Source of the DNA: Saccharopolyspora ipomoeae
GTDB taxonomy: Bacteria; Actinomycetota; Actinomycetes; Mycobacteriales; Pseudonocardiaceae
Reading direction: 5' to 3'
Assembly: GCF_029952525.1 (NCBI RefSeq)
Contig: NZ_JASAOF010000010.1
Coordinates: forward strand, 62,001-126,000
DNA: 64,000 nt
The number at the start of each line of letters is the position of its first letter. The stretch's first letter is position 1. Positions 16,370-24,280 of this stretch are shown piece after piece. The notes under the pieces are model-generated. The model saw nothing but the letters and a program-made list of their open reading frames with translations. It was not told where the DNA came from and did not search any database. A program made the position numbers and the translations under genes.

Positions 16370-17383
16370 ATGATGGTGCGCGTGGTGAACAGCGCGCGGG
16401 TTGTGCTCGGTGTGGGGGTGGTGGTGAGCCTGGTGCTCACCGCGGCCGTGTGGGCCGGTGGGTTCTGGCTCGGGGACGTGCGGTTATCACCTGATCAAGG
16501 TGCTTCCTGGTACTACTGGAAGCTGCCCGAGCCGACCTTCTGGACCAGGGCTTCGGCGTGGGCCGGGTACGCGGCGCACCAGTTGGTCGGGTGGGGGCTG
16601 ATCTACTACGCGCAGCGGCACGTGCGCCGCTACACCGGCGGCCTGCACCCGGTGAACGTGGTCGCGCTGATCGCCCACCTCGGGTTCATCGCGCTGCACG
16701 AGGTGCAGACGCAGGTGTTCTACGACGGTCTCGCGCAGGACGTTTCGATCTTCTCCTCGCAGGGCTCGGTGATCCTGCTGCTGATCGTCGTGCTGATCAT
16801 GGAGAACCGCCGTCGCGGGATGTTCTTCGGCCGCCCGGCGCCGATCTCGGCGGAGATCACCCGCTTCTTCCGCGAGTACCACGGGTACCTGTTCAGCTGG
16901 GCCGCGATCTACACCTTCTGGTACCACCCGATGGAGACCACCAGCGGGCACCTGATCGGCTTCGCCTACATGTTCCTGCTGCTGTTGCAGGGCAGCCTGT
17001 TCTTCACCCGCGCGCACACCGACCGCTGGTGGACGCTGACCCTCGAACTGCTCGTGGCCGTGCACGGAACGCTGGTGGCGGTGATGAACTCCGGGCCGGA
17101 CGGCATGTGGCCGATGTTCCTGTTCGGCTTCCTCGGCGTCTTCGTGATCACCCAGATGCACGGCCTGGGGCTGTCCCGGACCGTCCGCTGGGTGCTGGCC
17201 GCGCTCTACCTCGCCGCTGCGGTCGCGGTGTACTCCGGGCGGTCGCTGCTCGGCCTGAACGAGATCGTCCGCATCCCGCTCATCGAATACCTCGTGGTGG
17301 CCGTTCTGGCGCTGCTGACCTGGGTGGTGCTGCGCCTGGTGCGCCGGCGGAAGCGAGAACTCGTCGGAAATGTGCGCGGGTAG
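16370..17383 (+). CDS. Multi-pass membrane protein of unknown function
   Basis: 337 residues with an N-terminal hydrophobic helix (residues about 8-28) and eight further hydrophobic stretches. Conserved-looking polar residues lie within or between them: HEVQTQVFYD, EYHGYLFSWAAIYTFWYHPMETTSGH and RAHTDRWW. The HP-E-H set could bind metal or heme, but no known motif is complete. The tail is very basic (RLVRRRKREL), giving a cytoplasmic C-terminus by the positive-inside rule. I do not recognise the family. ATG 16370 is taken; ATG 16373 and GTG 16382 are possible. Divergent from the MHS/synthetase operon. Confidence 0.65.
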   Translation: MMVRVVNSARVVLGVGVVVSLVLTAAVWAGGFWLGDVRLSPDQGASWYYWKLPEPTFWTRASAWAGYAAHQLVGWGLIYYAQRHVRRYTGGLHPVNVVALIAHLGFIALHEVQTQVFYDGLAQDVSIFSSQGSVILLLIVVLIMENRRRGMFFGRPAPISAEITRFFREYHGYLFSWAAIYTFWYHPMETTSGHLIGFAYMFLLLLQGSLFFTRAHTDRWWTLTLELLVAVHGTLVAVMNSGPDGMWPMFLFGFLGVFVITQMHGLGLSRTVRWVLAALYLAAAVAVYSGRSLLGLNEIVRIPLIEYLVVAVLALLTWVVLRLVRRRKRELVGNVRG

Positions 17384-17452
17384 GTCTCGACCTGGGGCGG
17401 TGTCCCGGCTAGACAGGCAGTCGACACTACGACCGAACAACGAGGTTCAGCC

Positions 17453-18757
17453 ATGTCGGACTCGCCACCGCGCGTCAGCCGTACCCGCGATGAGCGGCGG
17501 TTGCTCGCCAGCACGCTCGTCGGGACGACCATCGAGTGGTACGACTTCTTCATCTACGCGCAGGCCGCGAGCCTGGTGTTCGCGCCGCACTTCTTCGCGC
17601 CGCTGAGCCAGGACGCGCCGGGCGTGGCCAGCCTGCTGTCGCTGGCGACCATCGGGATCAGCTTCCTGTTCCGGCCGCTGGGCGCGGTGATCGCCGGGCG
17701 GTTCGGCGACCGGCTCGGGCGCAAGGCCATGCTCGTGATGACGCTGATCATGATGGGGTCGGCCACCGCCCTGATCGGCCTGCTGCCGACCTACGCCCAG
17801 ATCGGGGTCGGGGCGCCGATCCTGCTGATCGTGCTGCGCATCGTGCAGGGCTTCTCCGCAGGTGGTGAGTGGGGCGGCGCGGCGCTGATGGCCGTGGAGC
17901 ACGCGCCGCGCGGCAAGCGGGGCTACTTCGGCGCCTACCCGCAGACCGGGGTGCCGCTGGGGCTGATCCTGGCGACCGGTGTGCTGTGGGTGATCAGCTC
18001 GTCGACCAGCGAGGAGCAGTTCAACGCCTGGGGCTGGCGGATCCCGTTCCTGCTGTCCGTCGTGCTCATCGTGTTCGGCTACCTGGTGCGCCGACTGGTC
18101 GAGGAGAGCCCGGTGTTCCAGGAGATGCTGGAGCGCAAGGCCCACTCCTCGGCGCCGCTGAGCGAGCTGTTCCGCACCAACACCCGCAACGTCGTGCTCT
18201 CGGCGCTGATCTTCGTCGCCAACAACGCGGCCGGCTACCTGGTCATCGCCTACTTCCTCAGCTACGGCAAGACGCTCGGCCTCGCGCGGCCTACGGTGCT
18301 GCTCGCGACGATCGTCGGCGCCGTCGGCTGGCTGGTGTTCACCATCTACGCGGGCGCGCTGTCCGACCGGATCGGGCGGGTGCGGACCTTCCAGATCGGC
18401 TACGCGGCGGTGTTCGCGTGGATGCTGCCGATGTTCCTGATGATGGAGACCGGCTCCGGCGTCATGTTCGCGCTGGCCATCGTGGTGCTGTCGTTCGGCA
18501 TCGGGCTCTCCTACGGTCCGATGTCGGCGATGTACGCGGAGATGTTCCCGGCGAAGGTGCGCTACTCCGGCGTCTCGATCGGCTACGCCTTCGGCGCCAT
18601 CCTCGGCGGGGCGTTCGCGCCCACGATCGCCGAAGCCCTCACCCAGGCCACCGGCAGCGCCTACGCCGTCGGCGCCTACATCATGGTGCTCAGCGTCATC
18701 TCCCTCCTCGCGGCCACCGCGGTCCGCGAGCCCCGGGACACCGACCTCAGCGCGTGA
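17453..18757 (+). CDS. MHS-family (MFS) transporter
   Basis: 434 residues. It shows the MHS hallmarks: STLVGTTIEWYDFFIYAQAA in TM1, GRFGDRLGRKAMLVMTLIMM, and RIVQGFSAGGEWGGAALM in TM4, followed by a long cytoplasmic loop and APLSELFRTNTRNV before TM7. It likely imports an organic acid or betaine with protons. It is a second, divergent paralogue of the transporter at 14979-16268. It stands alone, 69 bp after the membrane protein, and its 3' end overlaps the convergent gtrA-like gene by 11 bp. Confidence 0.87.
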   Translation: MSDSPPRVSRTRDERRLLASTLVGTTIEWYDFFIYAQAASLVFAPHFFAPLSQDAPGVASLLSLATIGISFLFRPLGAVIAGRFGDRLGRKAMLVMTLIMMGSATALIGLLPTYAQIGVGAPILLIVLRIVQGFSAGGEWGGAALMAVEHAPRGKRGYFGAYPQTGVPLGLILATGVLWVISSSTSEEQFNAWGWRIPFLLSVVLIVFGYLVRRLVEESPVFQEMLERKAHSSAPLSELFRTNTRNVVLSALIFVANNAAGYLVIAYFLSYGKTLGLARPTVLLATIVGAVGWLVFTIYAGALSDRIGRVRTFQIGYAAVFAWMLPMFLMMETGSGVMFALAIVVLSFGIGLSYGPMSAMYAEMFPAKVRYSGVSIGYAFGAILGGAFAPTIAEALTQATGSAYAVGAYIMVLSVISLLAATAVREPRDTDLSA

Positions 18758-19274
18758 CGACCTGCGCCTCGGACCGGCCGGGTGCCTCCACCGCGGACCG
18801 GCGGCGGGCGAAGACCCAGAGGCGCATCGCGAGGAATCTGGTGGTGCCGCCGAGGAGGGCCATCGCCGTGACGGCGGTGGCCTCCGCGGTGCTGGACGGG
18901 TCGGTGACGGCCAGGCCCAGCAGCCAGAGGGCGACCTGGTTCGAGGCGCAGTAGAAGACGAACGTCGCCAGCGTCTGCACGTGCATCCGCATCGGGTGCT
19001 CGTCGCGACCGGCGAACACCCAGCGGCGGTGCGCCAGGCTGCTGGCGATCGTGGTGATCAGCACCGAGAGCACGTTGGCGAACCCGGCGCTGAACGTGCC
19101 GCGCAGCAGCACGTACAGCGCCGCGTTGCCCAGCGTGGTGGCCGCGCCGATCCCCGTGAACAGCGCTGCCTGGCCGACGACGTGGCCGCGGAGCTCCCCC
19201 GAGAGCTCGGCGACCCGCCTGGTGAGACCACCCATGATCCGCCTTCCCACGCTCTCCCCGACTGCGCTCACCAA
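18747..19274 (-). CDS. GtrA-like membrane protein
   Basis: 175 residues with four transmembrane helices in two hairpins: QAALFTGIGAATTLGNAALYVLL, FANVLSVLITTIASSLAHRRWVF, TLATFVFYCASNQVALWLLG and EATAVTAMALLGGTTRFLAMRLWVF. The RRWVF and RLWVF ends are the GtrA/DPMS repeat signature. GtrA-type proteins are thought to move polyprenyl-linked sugars across the membrane for cell-surface glycosylation. No glycosyltransferase sits alongside. GTG 19274 gives the longest form; ATG 19235 is also reasonable. Confidence 0.82.
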   Translation of the reverse strand: MVSAVGESVGRRIMGGLTRRVAELSGELRGHVVGQAALFTGIGAATTLGNAALYVLLRGTFSAGFANVLSVLITTIASSLAHRRWVFAGRDEHPMRMHVQTLATFVFYCASNQVALWLLGLAVTDPSSTAEATAVTAMALLGGTTRFLAMRLWVFARRRSAVEAPGRSEAQVVTR

Positions 19275-19335
19275 GTTAGGCGGGAAATGCGCGTGCTCGC
19301 GGTGAACGAGCTGGGAAGAACCTGGGAACGTTCGA

Positions 19336-20211
19336 TCAGCGGTGCATCCACTCGTCGTAGAAGGCGGGCAGCTCCGAGGCGCGGCCCTGGAACTCGGCGT
19401 TCCGCTTCTCGGTGAAGGCGGCGACTCCTTCCTTGCCGTCGCCGACGCTGGTGTGGAACATCGCCAGCGAGTCGATCCGGTGCGCCTCGCGGGGGTGGTC
19501 GTAGGCGCTGTTGCGGCGCATCATCTGCCTGGTCAGGGCCGTGGCCACCGGCGACTTGCCCTTCGTCCAGGCGTCCGCGAGGTCCAGCGCGGCCCGCAGC
19601 AGCTCGTCGGGCTCGTGGACCGAGTTGGCCAGGCCGATCTCGGCGGTCGCGGCGGCGTCGAGGATGTCGGCGCGGTAGACGAGGTCCAGGGCCCGGGGCA
19701 TTCCGACGATGCGCGGCAGGAACCACGTCGACGCGGCCTCGGGCACGATCCCGAGCCGCCCGAAGACCAGGCCGAACCGGGCCTTGCTCGACACCAGCCG
19801 CGCGTCCATCGCCAGCGTCATCGTCGCCCCGATGCCGACGGCGGCGCCGTTGATGGCGGCGATGACGGGCTTGCGGCAGTCGTGGATGGCCAGCGTCACC
19901 CGCCCGCCGGTGTCGCGGACGCGGCTCAGCTCGGGGGAGGAGAGGTCGTCCATGTCGGCCAGCGTCGGCGACTTCGACTCGTCGAGCCCGAAGACGTTGC
20001 CCTCGCTGCTGAGATCCATCCCGGCGCAGAACGCGCGCCCCTCGCCGGTGACGACCACGGCGCGGATCGAGTCGTCGTCGTTGACCTGGACGAACGTCCG
20101 CTCCAGCTCGTCGGCCATGGTGGGGGTGAAGGCGTTGAGCTGGTCGGGGCGGTCGAGCGTGACGACGAGAACCCCGTCGGTGACGTCGTGCCGGATGGTG
20201 CTCGTTTCCAC
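19336..20211 (-). CDS. Enoyl-CoA hydratase/isomerase (crotonase) family
   Basis: 291 residues. Crotonase oxyanion segments are GRAFCAGMDLSS (about residue 58) and INGAAVGIGATMTLAMDARL (about 120), with the active-site helix KARFGLVFGRLGIVPEAASTWFLPR. In the classical hydratase the two Glu residues sit at fixed places. Here the second lies in IVPEAAS, while the first is replaced near AVGIGAT, so hydratase, isomerase or other crotonase chemistry cannot be separated. A disordered acidic insert (DESKSPTLADMDDLSS) follows the first loop. Single gene. Confidence 0.85.
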   Translation of the reverse strand: METSTIRHDVTDGVLVVTLDRPDQLNAFTPTMADELERTFVQVNDDDSIRAVVVTGEGRAFCAGMDLSSEGNVFGLDESKSPTLADMDDLSSPELSRVRDTGGRVTLAIHDCRKPVIAAINGAAVGIGATMTLAMDARLVSSKARFGLVFGRLGIVPEAASTWFLPRIVGMPRALDLVYRADILDAAATAEIGLANSVHEPDELLRAALDLADAWTKGKSPVATALTRQMMRRNSAYDHPREAHRIDSLAMFHTSVGDGKEGVAAFTEKRNAEFQGRASELPAFYDEWMHR

Positions 20212-20350
20212 ACTCGTCTCCTCGTGCTGCGCAGGCGTGACGTCAACGATGTTGACACAGCCCCGAGGTCGGTCGCCGTGGTCCTGATCACGCGACTGCG
20301 CCCCGCATCGAGCGGGGCGCAGTCGCAGCGGTGCGGTCGTGGAGCAGGGG

Positions 20351-21322
20351 TCACTTCGAGCGGGAGGTCTGAGCGGGCACGCGCCGCTCGGGCTCCTCCT
20401 CGTCCTGCTCCTCGTCCTCGTAGTCGGTGTCCTCCTGGCCCTGTTCTTCCCGGTCCTGTTCTGCCTGGTCTTCTTCTTCCGGGCCCCGGTCCTCCTCGTC
20501 GAGCGCTTCCTCGTGGGTCTTGACGACCTCCTCGTCGCGGATCTCGCCGCGCCAGCCCTCGACCTCCTCCTGTTCGAGGATCGTGCTGGTCATCATGTGC
20601 CGCTTGATGTGCTTGAAGTCGGAGCGCACGCGCCGGCCCTGCGCCCGCCAGAGGTTGGCGGTCTTCTCGAAGAAGCCCTGCGGGTAGTACTCCAGGACCA
20701 GCAGGATCCGCGTCATGGTGGGCGCGAGCTCGTGGAAGGTCACCGCGCCGTCGACGTAGCCCTTGGCGCCGGTCGACTTCCACACGATCCGCTCGTCCGG
20801 GACCTGCTCGACGATGGTGGACTCCCAGTCGCGGTGGGAGAAGAAGATCCGGGCGCGCCAGGAGATCGTCTCGTCGGACTCCTGCTCGACCTTCTCCACC
20901 TTCCTGGTGAAGCCGGGGAAGTCCTCGAAGCGGGTCCACTGGTCGTAGACGACGCGCAGCGGAAGGCCGACGTCGACCTCCTCGATGATGTTGACGACCT
21001 TCGAGCCACCGCTGCCACCGCCACCGCCGTTACCGCCACCGACGGCTTTCTTGACCTTGTCCTTCACCCCGGCCATCCCGGCGCTGAGCGCGGAGGTGAC
21101 CGGTGATTTGCCCTCGGCGAGGTCCTTGGCGCCGGTCAGCGCCGCGGTCAGCCCGGACCCGCCGTTGTCGGCGACACCGGTGAGCTTGTCGGTGAGCCCG
21201 GTGACCTTGCCGGTGACCGAGCCGACGGCGCGGGAGACGACCGCTTCGAGCAGTTCCTGCCCGGCGTCCTTGAGGTGATCGAGCGGCAGGTCGTCCTTCA
21301 GGGTCTTCTCGCGCTCAGCCAT
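20351..21322 (-). CDS. SRPBCC-family protein with long acidic tail
   Basis: 323 residues from ATG 21322 (GTG 21331 is an alternative). An N-terminal helical region with repeated VTGKVTGLTDKLTG leads through a Gly/Ser linker (GGGNGGGGGSGG) to a START/cyclase-like SRPBCC domain from about residue 107: VVNIIEEVDVGLPLRVVYDQW, FEDFPGFTRKVEKVEQ, and GAVTFHELAPTMTRILLVLEYYPQGF. The last 75 residues are mostly Glu/Asp/Gln. Such polyketide-cyclase-like domains bind lipids or hydrophobic ligands. It overlaps the upstream membrane-anchored gene by 8 bp. Comparable SRPBCC plus small hydrophobic protein pairs occur beside gas-vesicle genes in Streptomyces, but no gvpA is present here. Confidence 0.75.
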   Translation of the reverse strand: MAEREKTLKDDLPLDHLKDAGQELLEAVVSRAVGSVTGKVTGLTDKLTGVADNGGSGLTAALTGAKDLAEGKSPVTSALSAGMAGVKDKVKKAVGGGNGGGGGSGGSKVVNIIEEVDVGLPLRVVYDQWTRFEDFPGFTRKVEKVEQESDETISWRARIFFSHRDWESTIVEQVPDERIVWKSTGAKGYVDGAVTFHELAPTMTRILLVLEYYPQGFFEKTANLWRAQGRRVRSDFKHIKRHMMTSTILEQEEVEGWRGEIRDEEVVKTHEEALDEEDRGPEEEDQAEQDREEQGQEDTDYEDEEQDEEEPERRVPAQTSRSK

Positions 21323-21830
21323 CGTTCCCACCCGACCTGCTGGACGAGGACGCGGCGGCCTTCTTGCGCGGGGTCGTCGAGGCGGCGCGCGGCGCGGACG
21401 GCTTGCGCGGCGGACGAGCGGACTTCGCCGCCGAGGTTCGCTCCTGCTTCTCGCCGCTCGGCTGTTCCTGCTCCGAACCGGACTCGTCCTGCTCGGAAGA
21501 AGTCGATTTCGTTTCCTCGTCCTCGGATTCCGAAGAATCCGACTGCGGGGATCGGATCTTCGCGGCGCGTTCGGAGAGGTTGTCGCCCAGGGAGTCGAGC
21601 TTGCTGCTCGCCGCGGCGACGGCTGCGGTCTTGGCCGCGTCGACGAGGCGGTCGCGGAGCTCGCCGGACGGGGAGAGGGTGTTGCCGGCCTTGGCCAGCA
21701 GTTCCTTGGGATCTCCCATGCGGCGCCCGAGAACGACCCCGCCGACCATGAGGGCCAGCTTCATCCGGCGACTGCGACCGAGGGCGTACCCGATCGCCAC
21801 CGCCGTCGCGATCTGAGGTCCCTGTTTCAT
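21315..21830 (-). CDS. Small membrane-anchored acidic/basic-tailed protein
   Basis: 171 residues. The N-terminus (IATAVAIGYALGRSRRMKLALMVGGVVLGRRMG) is two short hydrophobic, glycine-rich stretches that look membrane-associated. Next comes a helix (LRDRLVDAAKTAAVAAASSKLDSL), then a low-complexity Ser/Glu/Asp segment and a Lys/Arg/Pro/Ala-rich tail reminiscent of histone-like tails. GGAGG precedes ATG 21830 by 6 nt. It overlaps the SRPBCC gene, so the two act together. Function unknown. The pairing suggests a membrane- or surface-associated structure, and expression from the 309-bp divergent region shared with the repeat protein at 22140. Confidence 0.7.
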   Translation of the reverse strand: MKQGPQIATAVAIGYALGRSRRMKLALMVGGVVLGRRMGDPKELLAKAGNTLSPSGELRDRLVDAAKTAAVAAASSKLDSLGDNLSERAAKIRSPQSDSSESEDEETKSTSSEQDESGSEQEQPSGEKQERTSAAKSARPPRKPSAPRAASTTPRKKAAASSSSRSGGNDG

Positions 21831-22139
21831 CCCGACCTCCTGCAGGAGCGATGGAATCCGCTGACCGCGAAGCGCGGTCCAGTCAGACCTACCCCCGGAC
21901 GAGTGCGTCCACACATCGAGTTCACTGATCGTCCGCAGTGGAGCGAGCGCGGCGTTGTCCCCGGTGGCACGCGTCAGCGGTGCGGTGCGTTTGCATCTGG
22001 TGCAGGGAGCCGAACCTAGGGGCGCAGCAACGCGACGGGTAGGGGCGAAGTTCTCTTCTCCGCAGGCGGCCCCATCGACTAAGGCTGGAGCTGGCGCAGG
22101 GCGCGCCTGCCGACCGCGCGGGAACGGGGGGATTCGACG
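21831..22139. promoter_or_regulatory. Divergent promoter region of the SRPBCC/LEA-like cluster
   Basis: 309 bp without a convincing ORF between two divergent transcripts. GGGTAG occurs at 22038-22043 on the plus strand, and a GGGGGTAG lies on the minus strand near 21892. Both resemble -10 elements of the actinobacterial SigB-type stress sigma factors (GGGTA), but I cannot see a well-spaced GTTT -35 element for either. Stress control of this gene set would be attractive, but the evidence is weak. Confidence 0.3.
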
Positions 22140-23132
22140 ATGGCCGACAGGGACGAGCGACTCGAGGACGACGGCGTCAACGGGGAGCTGGTGGAATCCG
22201 GCGTCGAGGGGGAGCGGGTGTCGAGCTCGCCCGACGGGTCCGGCTCGCCCGGTGGGTACAGCTCGAACGACGAGCACCCCGACGTGTACCTCGACATTCC
22301 CGTGGTGAAGGTCGAGGAGATCAGCCTGGAGGTGGAGAACCTCCGCGCGCGGGTTTCCCTGCAGGCCGAGGTTCTCGATCTCCTCAAGCTCAACGTAGGT
22401 GTGGACGCCGAGCTCGGCCGCGTGGCGCTGCAGATCAAGGGCGTGGAGGCGCAGGCCCACCTCGACGTCCGCCTGGACAACGTCGCCAAGGTCCTCGACC
22501 GGGTTCTGACGACCATCGACCGCAACCCGCAGATCCTGGAGAACCTCACGCAGAGCCTCGGCCGCGCGGTGGAGGACGTCGGTGAAGGCGCCGGATCGGC
22601 GGTCAAGGACGTGGGCGCGGGTGCGGGCGAAGCCGTCGAGGACGTGGGTGAAGGCGCGGGCTCGGCGGTCAAGGAGGTCGGCGCCGGGGCCGGCAGCGCG
22701 GTGGAGAGCGTCGGTGAGGGCGCCGGATCGGCGGTCGAGGACGTCGGTGAGGGGGCCGGGTCGGCGGTCAAGGACGTGGGCGAAGGCGCCGGCAGCGCGG
22801 TCGAGAACGTGGGTGAGGGAGCAGGGTCGGCTGTGGAGAACGTAGGTGAGGGAGCAGGATCGGCGGTGGAGGACGTCGGTTCCGGTGCCGGTGACGCGGT
22901 CGAGAGCACGGGTGAGGCGGTCGAGCAGGTCGGCAGCGGCGCGGGCGAAGCCGTCGAGGACGTGGGCGACACCGTCGAAGACGTCGGGCAGGGCGCCCGC
23001 GAGGTGGTCGGGAGCGACGACGACTCCGATCGGCCCCGAAAGCGCCGAGCACCAGCCGATTCCGAGCGCAGGACCAGGCGCACCAGTCGCGACAGCACCT
23101 CCCGGTCGTCCAGGAGGGAGCGCCGCCGATGA
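22140..23132 (+). CDS. LEA-like protein with 11-residue tandem repeats
   Basis: 330 residues in three parts. Residues 1-50 are acidic and disordered. Residues about 50-140 form a conserved-looking helical domain (VYLDIPVVKVEEISLEVENL, then LQAEVLDLLKLNVGVDAEL and ILENLTQSLG). Residues 143-288 are 12 copies of an 11-mer, consensus AVEDVGEGAGS, interrupted by two 7-mers. The tail is basic and Arg/Ser-rich. An 11-residue period with charged and small residues matches right-handed amphipathic helices of LEA_4 proteins and apolipoprotein-like surface binders. ATG 22140 follows a G-rich stretch. The 75-residue gene downstream overlaps its stop. Role in desiccation or envelope protection is inference. 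Confidence 0.75.
   Translation: MADRDERLEDDGVNGELVESGVEGERVSSSPDGSGSPGGYSSNDEHPDVYLDIPVVKVEEISLEVENLRARVSLQAEVLDLLKLNVGVDAELGRVALQIKGVEAQAHLDVRLDNVAKVLDRVLTTIDRNPQILENLTQSLGRAVEDVGEGAGSAVKDVGAGAGEAVEDVGEGAGSAVKEVGAGAGSAVESVGEGAGSAVEDVGEGAGSAVKDVGEGAGSAVENVGEGAGSAVENVGEGAGSAVEDVGSGAGDAVESTGEAVEQVGSGAGEAVEDVGDTVEDVGQGAREVVGSDDDSDRPRKRRAPADSERRTRRTSRDSTSRSSRRERRR
22566..23003 (+). repeat. 33-bp in-frame tandem repeat (12 full units plus two 21-bp units)
   Basis: The DNA behind residues 143-288 of the LEA-like protein is a tandem array of 33-bp units. Codon choice drifts between units (GGCGCCGGATCGGC, GGAGCAGGGTCGGC), so it is not a very recent expansion. Copies around 22800-22860 are the most alike and use A-containing codons (GGAGCAGG) unlike the rest of the gene, which suggests local recent duplication. 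Copy number could vary between strains. Confidence 0.85.
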
Positions 23133-23356
23133 CGTCCGAAGACCCGGACATCACCTTCACCAGCACCGTCCGCGCGGAGGAGATGACGTTCCGCGAAGCA
23201 CCTGACACCCGAGTCGATTTCACCGGTGACGCCGCCGACCGGTCGACATCCGGAAGCGACCGCACGAACCTCCCGCGCCCGGTCGCGGAGAACACGACCT
23301 ACCACGACGTCCGGGTCGACTACCGGATCCAGGCCCACCTCGACCCGGAGACCTGA
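23129..23356 (+). CDS. Small acidic hypothetical protein
   Basis: 75 residues. It starts at ATG 23129 in an ATGA overlap with the LEA-like gene, which supports it as a real, coupled gene. The sequence is hydrophilic with Thr/Asp/Glu richness and ends DVRVDYRIQAHLDPET. It has no membrane segment, Cys or known motif. Function unknown; it probably belongs with the repeat protein. Confidence 0.6.
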   Translation: MTSEDPDITFTSTVRAEEMTFREAPDTRVDFTGDAADRSTSGSDRTNLPRPVAENTTYHDVRVDYRIQAHLDPET

Positions 23357-23362
23357 CCCGGC

Positions 23363-24157
23363 TCAGTCCTGCGTCGAGCCGCGCCAGGTCTCGGTGTAGA
23401 GGTCCTTGAGGTCGAGCAGGTGGTCGCGCATCAGGGACTCGGCCTCGGCGGCTTCGCCTCGGGCGATGTGGTCGGTGATGGCGATGTGGCAGGAGTCGAC
23501 CTGGTCCCACTGCTCCGGGGCGACCGAGGCGCGGTCGAGACGGGTGCGCAGGACGTCGCTGACGGGCTGGCCCATCATCGTCAGCATCAGGTTCCCGGTG
23601 GCCATGAGGATCATGGTGTGGAAGTCCATGTGCGTGACGAATCCGCTGGGATCGCGGGAATCGCGCGGGGCTTCGGCCGCGGCGCGCAGCGCTTCGACGG
23701 TGTCGGCGTCGGCGCGCTGGGCGGCCAGCCGGGCCGCGGCGGGCTCCAGCAGCAGGCGCGCTTCGAGGAGGTCGCCGATGCCCATCTGCGGGGTGGTGAC
23801 GAGAACGCCGAGCATGCCGCCGAGATCGTCGACGAGCTTGGTGGGCTCGGGTGCGGCGACGAACGATCCGCCCTGCACGCCGCGCCGGGTCTCGATGAGG
23901 TGCTGGCTGGCGAGGGCGCGCAGCGCTTCGCGGACGGTGGAGCGGCTGACGCCGAACATGCCGGTCAGCTCGGACTCCGAGGGCAGCCGGGAGCCGGGTT
24001 CGAGGGTGCCGCGCATGATCTGGGAGCGGAGCTCGTCGGCGACCTGCCGGTAGGCGGGCCGCACCTTCTGCACCCGCAGGTTCGCGCGCGGTGCGCTCCG
24101 GGGCGTCTCGTCGGCGGCGTCGGTGGCGGTGCCCCGACGGTCCGGGTTCGAGCTCAT
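23363..24157 (-). CDS. FadR-subfamily GntR regulator
   Basis: 264 residues. Winged HTH at about residues 35-95: YRQVADELRSQIMRGTLEPGSRLPSE, then ELTGMFGVSRSTVREALRAL. The FCD ligand domain follows (LLEARLLLEPAAARLAAQRAD, DFHTMILMATGNLMLTMMGQP, HIAITDHIARGEAAEAESLMRDHLLDL) and keeps the Asp and His residues that bind metal and a carboxylate ligand. FadR-type proteins with this domain usually sense organic acids. Divergent from citE and the catabolic operon to 31964, which it probably controls. ATG 24157 is used because of GGAG about 10 nt upstream. Confidence 0.88.
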   Translation of the reverse strand: MSSNPDRRGTATDAADETPRSAPRANLRVQKVRPAYRQVADELRSQIMRGTLEPGSRLPSESELTGMFGVSRSTVREALRALASQHLIETRRGVQGGSFVAAPEPTKLVDDLGGMLGVLVTTPQMGIGDLLEARLLLEPAAARLAAQRADADTVEALRAAAEAPRDSRDPSGFVTHMDFHTMILMATGNLMLTMMGQPVSDVLRTRLDRASVAPEQWDQVDSCHIAITDHIARGEAAEAESLMRDHLLDLKDLYTETWRGSTQD

Positions 24158-24258
24158 CTGTTCACGCTCCGGAGTGCTCCTCGTGGTGCCGCGACCGCGT
24201 CGCGACCCTGCCTGCCATTGCATCGTATCCCCGCACGGCTACCCCGAGCGGGATTGTT

Positions 24259-24280
24259 GTGCAAAAGTCTGATGTATGAG
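24259..24280. promoter_or_regulatory. Candidate GntR site 1, GTCTGATG motif
   Basis: AAAAGTCTGATG followed by AGTG sits directly on the citE start (ATG 24276). A close match lies in front of the MFS gene at 25112-25133 (AAATGTCTGATG, then TTAGTG). The shared GTCTGATG octamer plus A-rich left flank in two promoters of the same cluster suggests an operator for the divergent GntR regulator. The lack of a ribosome site before ATG 24276 fits a leaderless transcript. Confidence 0.45.

Noticed and set aside
20351-23356. Gas-vesicle gene cluster
   Set aside because: No GvpA/J, GvpF/L, GvpK or GvpN-like frame exists in the window; only the accessory-type neighbours resemble such clusters.
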